A stretch of DNA of 64,000 bases from Turnera subulata (taxonomy: Eukaryota; Streptophyta; Magnoliopsida; Malpighiales; Passifloraceae). The notes below the pieces were generated by a model that saw nothing but the letters and a program-made list of their open reading frames with translations, made no database searches and had not been told where the DNA came from. The stretch lies in the NCBI GenBank assembly GCA_028386065.3, contig JAKUCV010007249.1, forward strand, positions 1 to 64,000, written 5' to 3'. Position 1 is the stretch's first letter, and each line of letters opens with the position of its first letter. This document shows, piece after piece, positions 55,550 to 64,000 of this stretch. Position numbers and translations under genes: made by a program.

Positions 55550-58500
55550 ACAAAAAATCCCTCAATTTAGAGGGTGGGGTATTAAGCCAATGAGGAGGGC
55601 ATTGAGCCCTTCTTGCTGCTTTAGCAATCCAATCTGCTACCGTATTAGCTGTTCATGGAATTAAAGTTACAAAAACATTATTCAAAAGCGTCAATCTTTG
55701 CTGAATATCTTGAATAATTGTCCTTGTCGCCACCTCAAGCTGAGCCTTGTTAGCAATTGCAAGTGCAATATTCTTTGAGTCGGTTTCAATCTCCACCACC
55801 GTGAAGTCTCTCGCTTGAGCAAGAAGGACCGCCTATCGCACTGCCTCCGGTTCAGCTGCAGATGCAGTAATGCTCTTCTTAGTAAGAGCAAGTCCGTCAA
55901 TCAAGACGCCTTGGTCGTTTCTGCAAATAATTCGTATCCCAGCAACTTCTTTTCCGCTCACCCAACTAGTATCAACATTGATCTTTATGGTGTTAACCGG
56001 TGGCTTATACCATCTTTGATGAGCAGAATTTGAATCCAGAACCAGATTGCTAGCCTCCTGAACAAAAGGTAACGAGCAGCAAGCTTTGCTAAAATCAGAC
56101 TCTCTAGTCCTGCGTAAAGTATTGTATGGATTAGGACTTGTATTGCCAAAAATACTATTATTTCTAGTGCACCAGATGTGCCACAAAATATAAGCAGTAT
56201 CCAAAAAAAGGATGTTTCAAATCCAATACAGTTTTGCATGTCCATCCACCACTGCACAAAACTAGTAAAGTTGTTACTATCAAAACATATACCAAGATTG
56301 GAACCAAACCAAGTCATACTATCATGTTCACAAACAAAATAGGCAGTGTTCCACTGTTTCTATTTCATCCACGCAAAAAGGACAGAAGGGGTCTGTACCT
56401 AATTTTCTTCTTACTAAATTACTATTAACTGCCAAAGCACCCAGGCTACTCTCCAAATAAAATTAGCCACCTTTGGGACTAGTTTTAAATTCCAAAGAAG
56501 TTTCTAGAAATCCAAATGAATCTGATCACCATTTGGGTAGCATATAGGACTTTGAATTCTTTGTTGGTTCATTATCAATTTATAACCTGACTTGACATTA
56601 TAAATTTCATATTTGGGATAATGCCAAACCCGATAGTCCCTTACATACTTCCCCATCGCAATAGATTCAATCAAATTTATGTCATCATTTGTAAAATACT
56701 CCCTCAGGACATTAGATTTCCAGGGCATAACATTGGAGTCAATCAAATCAAACACAGAATAGCTTCTAAAATTTTGATTGTGCAAGTTCTCGGGCCTAAA
56801 AGTTGGTGGTTTCAGGAGCCAAGGATCGCCCCAAATCCTTGTCCCTGCCCCATCACCAATATTTCTCCTAAGACCTTGAGCAATCAAATCTCTACCCTTT
56901 AAGACACTGCTCCAAATCCATGATGCCCTACTATCCTGTTTGGCTTTTAAATAATCTGTCTGCATAAAATACTTTCCTTTCAAAATTTAAACCCAGAAAG
57001 CATTAGGATCTTGAATAATTTTCCAACTTAGCTTTGCAAGCATAGCCAAGTTGAAAGATTCAAAATCCCTAAATCAGACTAGGGAAGGACTAGGATTTCT
57101 TTCCGGATCCAATGTATCTTTCGATGGGACATATCCTGAGACAAAATAAATTTAATTGCCAAACTGAGTAAATTTTTACACAGTTTCTTTGGTACTTTCA
57201 CAATAGACATGATATAACTTGGAATAGCTGTTAAAACTGCTCTCATTAAAACTTCTCTACCTGCAGGGGTAAGGAGTTTTTGTCTCCAGGAACTAACTTT
57301 CTGCTCCACTCTTTCTTTCACAAAAATAAACATCTGAGATTTAGATTTGCCCCAAAAGGTTAGAAAGCCTAGAAAGCTATCTTGTTTCCCTATAGAGCGA
57401 ATTCCCATTAACTTCTCAATATCCTTTCTCAAAGCTAATGATGTGTTAGCACTGTAATACAAACTGGATTTAGCAAAATTAATATTCAGACCTGATGCCA
57501 TACTAAACATTCTTATCAGCTTCAAGACTGTCTCTGCTTGATTGACAGTAGCTTCTGTAAAAAGACAGGTATCATCAGCATAAAAAGCATGACTTAAAAT
57601 TGGACAGAATCTTCCAACTTTCATTCCTTTAAATTCACCCTGTTGCAAACTAGCCGTGATCAATCTTGAAAAAAATATCCGAAGCTAAAATAAAGAGGTA
57701 TGGAGACAAGGGATCACCTTGTCTCAATCCTCCACTGGGGCGGAAAAAATCCGTTGGAGCTCCATTAACGAGCACTGCATATCTCACAGTCATAATGCAT
57801 TGCATTAGAAGGTGAACTACACGAGGTGCAAAACCAATATATTGAAGAACCATCCTCAAGAAATCCCAGTCCAACCTATCATAAGCTTTCTGAATGTACA
57901 ATTTCACCATCATGTATGCTTTCTTACCCTTCTTATTCAGTTTCATAGAATGCAAAGCTTCATGCTTTATTATGATATTATCAACAATAGACCTACCTGG
58001 CACAAAGGCAACTTGCATAGGCGAAATGAGGTCAGCAAGAAAAGGTCTAAGCCTATTTGCAAGAAGTTCTGAAAAAATTTTGTAAATGAAATTACACAAG
58101 CCTATAGGTCTATACTGAGAAACAGATTCAGGACATTCAACTTTAAGAATGAGAGATATATAAGTACAATTGAATTCCTTCAACAAGAAACTATTAAAAA
58201 TAAAAGCATTAACTGCATTTACCATATCAGATTTGAGAATATTTCAAAATTTTTGGTAAAAAATACCTGGAAAACTGTCTGGCCCAGGCGCTTTTAAAGC
58301 ACCAAGAGTAAAGCAAGCCACCTTGACCTCCTCTTCCGAAGCCTCCATTAACATCTGGTGTTTTAATTCTTCTGACACTAAACTGGGAATTACTTGGCTA
58401 ATTATTACGGATGCAATATTAGGGGAGGACCTATACAAATTTTTGTAATTTTCCTCAATGATCCTTTTAATTTCAGGCCCTTCTTCCAGACTCCATTGCC

Positions 58501-59627
58501 ATCTTTAATCCTCATGATTGTATTTCTCCTTCTATGCACAATGGTAGATGCATGGAAGAATCTCGTATTCCTGTCCCCCGAGTTCAACCACTTCACTCTA
58601 GACCTTTGTTGCCAATACTTTTCTTCCTTGCACCATTCTTGCTCTATCTCCTCTATAATTTTCTTTTCCTTGTCCCTGACTGATTTTGAAAAAGCCTCCT
58701 TCTGAACAGCATCCAATTCTCTGTTTAAACAATCAATTCTGTTTCTAGCATTCTACACCTTGGCCTTAGCCCATCTCCTCAAACCATGTCTACAAAATTT
58801 AATCCTTTTGAAGTTGTCTAGATCCCAGAACCTCATTCCTCCACACTTGAGATACTATTGCCGGACAATCATCTTCTTCAAGCCATTTTGATTCGAATCT
58901 AAACAACTTGTTCACCCCACAGTTAGTTTCAAGCTGAGCAACTAACGATCGATGATCGGATCCAATACGCCTTTCATGCATGACTTGGGCACTAGGCCAC
59001 TTAAAGACACCATTCCACATTAGCATAGGCCCTATCCAGCCTGATTTGGATATTTCTATCCCCATGTCGTCCATTACTCCAAGTGAATCGTGGACCATTG
59101 AACTCAAGTTCCATTAATTATGATTTCTGTATGGAGCTCTTGAAAGCACTAGCCTAACTTTGGTATAATAATCTCCCCCCTTCCTTATCATTCTGAAGAC
59201 ACACCTCATTAATATCTCCAATACATAACCAAGGGGAATTGTCAAAAGGGATAAATTCTGTCATAAACTCCTAAAAAGGATGTCGCAGTTGCCGAGCTGG
59301 AGGACCATAAATATAGGTTAACAACCATCTTTCCGCATCCTGAGAGGACTTCACTAACAAATGGAAAAAGTTGGAGCATTTTTTCAAAACCACTACATCA
59401 ATATCATCCATCCACCACAATGCGAAACCTCCTGCCAAACCCACAGGATCCACATAATCACTGCCAACAAAACCTGACCTCCTACGCAAACTATCCACAA
59501 CACTTCTATCTTGTCTAGTCTCCATTTGGTATAGGACAGAGGGCCAATATTTTCTCTTGAGTTTCCTCAAGGATCTAACTGCCAAGGATTGCCCTAATCC
59601 TTGCCAGTTCTAGACTAAGAGATTCAT
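55550..59627 (-). pseudogene. LINE ORF2 (EN-RT-RNase H), broken
   Basis: Begins at 59627 with MNLLV followed by a stop where the conserved W should be, then NWQGLGQSLAVRSLRKLK and METRQ (EEP endonuclease). The linker has WLNSGDRNTRFFHA (about 58600). Reverse transcriptase reads YRPIGLCN, KAYDRLDWDF, GGLRQGDPLSPYLFI and the catalytic AFYADD (about 57560), with frameshifts near 58230 and 57655. A zinc-finger-RT segment follows (56983-56504, WGDPWLL). An RNase H domain ends the ORF (56204 to about 55560, with NTVADWIAKAA). The order of domains is that of plant L1 elements. Several stops and frameshifts prevent activity. Confidence 0.9.
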
Positions 59628-59815
59628 GGCTCTCGTTATGCCTGAGTGTCAGCCACAGCGGGAAAATCATTAGTGTTTTCACCAATTCCTTTCTGCCCAA
59701 TATCCAAAACCTGTCTAAAAAAATCAATGTCTTCTCCAGAAAGGATAGACCTGTCATCGCCAGCTTTAACATTAGTACTTGAACCCTGTTTCTGAGACTG
59801 TGGATCTATAAAAGA

Positions 59816-61063
59816 CTAGGTCAGGACTTTATTTGCATCTAAAGGGTCCATCTTCTCTTTCTCAGTAGGCAGTGGTATCTCACTCTTAACACTCTGTCTA
59901 GACCTCTTCAAACTAGGCCCATCGCCTAAGCCCAACTTACGCTTTTTAGCAGAGCCCGGTTGACTGTCAGCAAGAGATTGTTTTGGTGCCACAACTTGCC
60001 TCTTGATATCTTTTCTAGATCCTTCACCTCTCCTCTGCTCAGACTCGAGCCTTGTTTCCACCACAATTTCAAATTTTGGGACTGTTTCTTTCCCACTATA
60101 CTCGATTCCTAAGTCTCGAGCTTCGTGTTCTGAATCACCACCACCACTTGCTTCGGGCGCATGAACTATACCCACATAACCTTCTTCCACTAAACCCTCT
60201 TTCACCGAAAATTCCTCACCTTTTTCATGCACCGACGAAGAACCAGCTACATCCCCTGGTACCTCTTTTGCATGACGCGACATACACACCGTACTTTCAG
60301 TCCTTCTCACCACCCTCATCGTCCTCTTAGGCTGATACGTAGCCCTCATATGAGGCCCATATCTCTGCTCCTCCGGTAACAATGAATCTAATCACATCTC
60401 TGGTGACTTGCATCGGGCTGCTATGGGACCAGTAACTCCGTATTTATAGCAGATTTCGGGCATCCACTCATATTTCAAAGGCACCCACTGTCTCTCCCCA
60501 TTGCTTTTCTTGTTAAAAAAACCAGGCGGTAGGGGCCTATCTACCCGATACCTCACCTGCGTACACATAAAACTATCCTCCCTGAAGATATCTTCTAAAT
60601 TAAAAACTGCTGGCAACGACCCTGCAAACCCATTACCAATCAACTCAGCATTTGTGGGATTCATGTCTTCAGGCGACAACTTGTGAGCTTGTACCCAGAT
60701 TGGTGCATGTTGCAAATCAATTTCCTCATATGACAAGTGAGGCCTCCACTCCTGAATTACCAGTTGATTGTTTCCAACCAGCCATGGCTCTCCAGCCAAT
60801 ACTTTCTTCCTATCTGCTTCCTTGGTGAAATGGAAGAGGAATTTGTTACCCCCTTTTTCAATAACCTTGAACTCACCATCACACACCCAAAATTTGTCCA
60901 AAATAGACTTCACTAAACCACGCTTAAATGGCTTATCTGAAATTATCTTCCCCACCGAATAAAATTTATTCACTTTGAGTCTAATGGACGTGGACAAACT
61001 TGGATCTAGAGAGCTACTTGGGTCTGCATCCCCTTCTCTGGGATGAGAGACAACTCCATACAC
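59816..61063 (-). pseudogene. LINE ORF1 (DUF4283, CCHC), broken
   Basis: Nucleic-acid-binding protein of the LINE particle. Residues 30-150 form the DUF4283 domain (GLVKSILDKFWVCDGEF, KVLAGEPWLVGNNQLVIQEW, APIWVQAHKL). The zinc knuckle reads CYKYGVTGPIAARC: the second cysteine and the histidine of CX2CX4HX4C are lost. A stop at about 60392 splits it from the charged C-terminal part (60382-59816). Confidence 0.88.
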
Positions 61064-61377
61064 CAGAACACTAGAGAGGCCTTAACAAAGTGAGGCTTCA
61101 ACTAAGAAACTAAAACTAAAAGCATGAAAAGATCTAAGGATTTTCAAGATTTCTACTCTCCAAGAGCTAAGACATCTAACTTTGACGAAGAAAAATTAGT
61201 GAGAGAAACTCTCTGAGCGTTACAACGGCTCTTTTGAAATAGTCACCACATGCGCGAGTTGGAGTTTTGGAAAAGGAAAGCATTTGCTTTATCTCTATTT
61301 ATCTTCTCCCTGAAACTTCCATTGTCTTTGTACAAAATCCAAACTAGAAATCAAGATAAAGAAAGGCTCCGAATGTT

Positions 61378-62418
61378 AAGAGCATCAAGTTGAAGGAAGG
61401 CGAATGGAGTCCAGCCCAGCTGTCATTGTTTCCTAGTACCCGTCTACCGGAGAAGTTCAAAATGCCTGACATCGAGAAATTTAATGGGATGGGATGCCCA
61501 AAGATCCATCTAAAGTTATATGTAAGGACGTTGAAGCCAATGGGAGTGAGTGACGAGGTAATGGCCCAACTGTTCCAAAGAAACTTGTCAGGTATTGCAC
61601 TACAATGGTTCGTGTCACTGGATGAGACAAAGAAAACCAAACGGGAGGATATGGGCGCTGCATTCATGAAGCATTATGCTTACAATACTGAGGTGGATGT
61701 GACCAAGAGAGACCTAGAAACAACCAAGCAAGAGGCTCAGGAAACCTTTTCGGCCTTTATCAAAAGGTGGCATAACAAGGCATCACTGATGATAGATCGC
61801 CCTCCGCCCGAGGAGCAAGTGCAGATGGTGATAAAGAACCTCCAACCAGCATACTATGAGCGCATTATTGGCAATTATTACGCTAACTTCAAAGCCCTCA
61901 TTAGGGCTAGGATGTAGTTGGAGGAAGCAATCGCTTTAGGGAAGATCAAGACTGCAGTAGATGCTCCTGCACCTAGGCGCAACTTCAGTTTAGCGCAAGG
62001 GAAGAAAGTTACTGAGGTGAATTATGTATCCACTTATGCTCCTCTGCTGTTAGAGACGGCACAAAGGAAATTCACCCCTCTCCCAATGTCATTGAGCAAG
62101 TTGTTTAAAAAATACATGGAGAAAAACCTGTTGCAACCATTGGAACCGAGACCTGACTTGCCTATAAGGGGAGATCCGAATTCGCGTTGCGAATTCCATC
62201 AGATGGCTAGTCACACCATTGATGGTTGTACACGACTCCGTCACGAGATCCAAGACCTAATAGAAAGAAATGAAATCGTCTTGCCTCAGAAGCCTAATAC
62301 TCAGACCAACCCGTTGCCTTTGCATATGGAAATCGACGTCATATCGACTGAGTTTCTACAAGAACGGGACTGCTTGGTTCTTGACCTGAGTGAGTATGTG
62401 GATTCGGTGAGGAATTGA
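61378..62418 (+). pseudogene. Gypsy gag, one in-frame stop
   Basis: 61390-61917 encodes KFKMPDIEKFNGMGCPK and continues through HLKLYVRTLKPMG to FQRNLSGIALQWFVSLDE and AFMKHYAYN, the retrotrans_gag core. A stop (TAG, 61915-61917) interrupts it, and the frame continues to 62418 with CEFHQMASHTIDGC, the CX2HX4HX4C finger typical of Ogre/Tat gag, then IQDLIERNEI. The single stop could be suppressed or be inactivating. Confidence 0.85.
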
Positions 62419-62646
62419 ATGTCATCACAAGGTCTGGACAAATAGCCAAGCGAATCCTGCTTCGATTTGATGAACCTGAACAAGCAACGGCGACAGAACC
62501 TGAAGAGGATGCAGTGATCAAGCAATTGAAGAAAACATAGGCAAATGTATCGATATGGGGGTTGTTGATGTCTTCCGACCACACCGCTATAAGGTCCTGA
62601 AAGTTATCGGCAAGGCTCATGTCCCATCGATACCGCGCCTGAGGAG

Positions 62647-63475
62647 TTGGCAAATATGATAGCTACCCTAGGCATGGGCAATCTAGTTTCCTTCTCTGAC
62701 AAAGATCTGAGTCTTGACAAAGGGGCACATGCTGAAGCATTATACATCACGAATTATACCAAAGGGAGCCAAATCCCTTTAGTTTTGATAGACAACGGGT
62801 CAGCATTGAACGTATGCCCACTGAAGGTGGCAAGTTTGCTAGGGTTCGGCACCGGGGATTTCTTGCCTTCTCGTACTATGGTAAGAGCATACGACGATGC
62901 TAAAAGAGAAGTACTGGGGATTATCAAACTTGAAGTGACTGTGGGGCCCGATCCCTTCGTGGTAGAATTTCAAGTGCTCGATATAGCTTCCAGTTTCAAT
63001 TTTGCTCTTAGGAAGACCTTGGTTGCACCAGGCCCGGGCGGTAGCTTCCACCTTGCACCAGATGCTTCGTTTTCCATATAAAGGAGGAATGGTTACAGTC
63101 AGAGGGGATACATCTGGGAATAGTATTAAGCCTATGTTTGGAATCGAAGGGGAGGAAGAGGTAACTCTGGCTGGTTTCGTCTTCGAATCTGTAGGCATGA
63201 TAACTTTGACGCTAGGGAAGAAGGTCACTTCTCCCTATTATAACTCTTATGGTAATCCGACAATAATAGAAATCATGAGGACGATGAAATATTTTCCGGC
63301 TCTGGGGTTTGGCAAAAGGCAACAAGGGGTCGTGGAAATTCCTCAACATCCAAAGATAGTGCCGCCATTCGGTTTCGCCTATGAACCAACGCCCTTAGAA
63401 CTAGAAGAGCAAAAGAGAAGGATCAAGCGAAGACTTCGACAAGGAAGAATAAACAAGAGTGGGAAATCACCATGA
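62647..63475 (+). pseudogene. Gypsy protease region, frameshifted
   Basis: Retropepsin-like: PLVLIDNGSALNVCPL has DNG in place of DSG/DTG, a form common in Ogre/Tat elements. After FNFAL the frame shifts (about 63005); the next frame reads LLGRPWLHQARAVASTLHQ, the conserved second half of the protease, and continues to 63475. Confidence 0.85.
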
Positions 63476-63711
63476 CACCATACTTCAAGACCCTTAATGG
63501 GTATTTTGTAAAAGAAGGGAATGATTTCCCATTTTGTGGATTCCCCGAACCATGGGCTTGTCTTGTCACTAAAGTTCATTGTCCGGGGTTTGAGTTGTTC
63601 TTTGATTGCTACCCAGAAGTAGAAGAAGGGGAAAACCATGCAAGGGAGGAGGAAGAGGATTTTGGTTGTGCACGCCTATTTGAAGATGGGGGATGTGATC
63701 ATGATCAATAG
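63472..63711 (+). CDS. Gypsy linker between protease and reverse transcriptase
   Basis: 79 codons with FVKEGNDFPFCGFPEPW and an acidic run EVEEGENHAREEEEDF. Similar text lies between protease and reverse transcriptase in Ogre-like elements. Its ATG overlaps the previous stop, but it is most likely a continuation of the polyprotein after a frameshift, not a separate gene. Confidence 0.6.
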   Translation: MTPYFKTLNGYFVKEGNDFPFCGFPEPWACLVTKVHCPGFELFFDCYPEVEEGENHAREEEEDFGCARLFEDGGCDHDQ

Positions 63712-64000
63712 GTGATAAGTGTCGAGTCAAAATAAGGACAGCCTATCCACATAGGTCTGCATTTGAGTCAAGTCTGTTGCTTGCGGGTTCTTTTATCATT
63801 TCAATTCATGAATAAAGAAGGCACGTTTTCTTATACTGATGATTATTTGAGTACCTTTCTGCATATGCAATACATGTAAAATAAGATGTGGCGGACAAAC
63901 TCCTTGTAATCTGTGTAGAATAATCCAAGGGCTAATATCACTTCTCAGAATTCCAACAACAAATCTAAGGCTGGAAATGCCTAATGACAAGCTATTGTAA
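63712..64000. other. Right edge
   Basis: No clear reverse transcriptase start. Nothing recognised. Confidence 0.4.

Larger units (their letters stand above)
55482..61220 (-). mobile_element. L1-type LINE, nearly full length
   Basis: Minus strand, 5.7 kb. TSD TACAACGGCTCT at 55470-55481 and 61221-61232 (extending into T). The 3' end is a poly(A), seen as T12 at 55481-55492. Two ORFs, both damaged. Endonuclease, reverse transcriptase, zinc-finger and RNase H blocks are all present in the expected order, so it inserted as a full-length copy and then decayed moderately. Confidence 0.93.
61236..64000 (+). mobile_element. Ty3/gypsy element, Ogre/Tat-like, right part outside window
   Basis: Internal region of a gypsy element with gag and protease, running off the window before reverse transcriptase. 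No LTR is seen. The LINE sits next to it or in it, so the true left boundary is unknown (the LINE's left flank, 54163-55469, could belong to it). Confidence 0.75.

Overview
This is nuclear DNA from an angiosperm, most likely a eudicot. The evidence is intron-containing host-gene fragments, a plant-type elongator tRNA-Met, an R2R3-MYB fragment, plant SINE, MULE, hAT and Stowaway elements, degenerate TTTAGGG repeats, and Ty1/copia, Ty3/gypsy and L1-type elements. Most of the 64 kb consists of transposable elements, many nested. I delimited many by eye from target-site duplications (TSDs). The species cannot be fixed from the sequence.

Layout: 1-3463 is a decayed Copia element (A), cut by the window edge. 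4391-9317 is a solo-LTR-like unit with a second one (5557-8654) nested in it. 10435-11958 is a MULE carrying a MYB fragment. 12650-18696 is Copia B (TSD GTAAT). 19146-21903 holds small DNA elements: a TIR element with telomere-like repeats, a Stowaway MITE and a hAT. 22566-28784 is Copia C, minus strand. 29454-31198 is a SINE next to a MULE, followed by a tRNA-Met-like gene at 31256. 32473-36744 is a multi-exon host gene on the minus strand, with a MULE (33148-35074) inserted beside a splice acceptor. 36809-54054 is Copia D (TSD GAAAG), inserted about 64 bp upstream of that gene's ATG. D is interrupted by Copia E (39393-48773, TSD AAACA) and by a hAT (52030-53394). 54060-54162 looks like the host gene's displaced promoter. 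55482-61220 is a nearly full-length L1-type LINE. From 61236 to the window end lies an Ogre/Tat-like gypsy gag-protease region.

The most unusual signal is a 227-codon ORF found four times (14648-15331, 26346-27029, 43947-44630, 49500-50182), always antisense to the Copia element that carries it. It occurs in two different Copia families (B, C, D and the gag-only E). Three copies are open over all 227 codons although the sense genes of the same elements are decayed. Each copy has a TATA box 55-105 bp upstream. Its C-terminal half resembles the start of a LINE endonuclease domain but stops early.

Both families also carry arrays of short palindromes. In A-D these are mini-hairpins with a C(T/A)GAA loop and many different but self-complementary stems. 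In E they are paired AACATCGATGTT sites, in the LTRs and on both sides of the antisense ORF. ORF plus arrays could be a self-regulation or anti-silencing module; that is inference.
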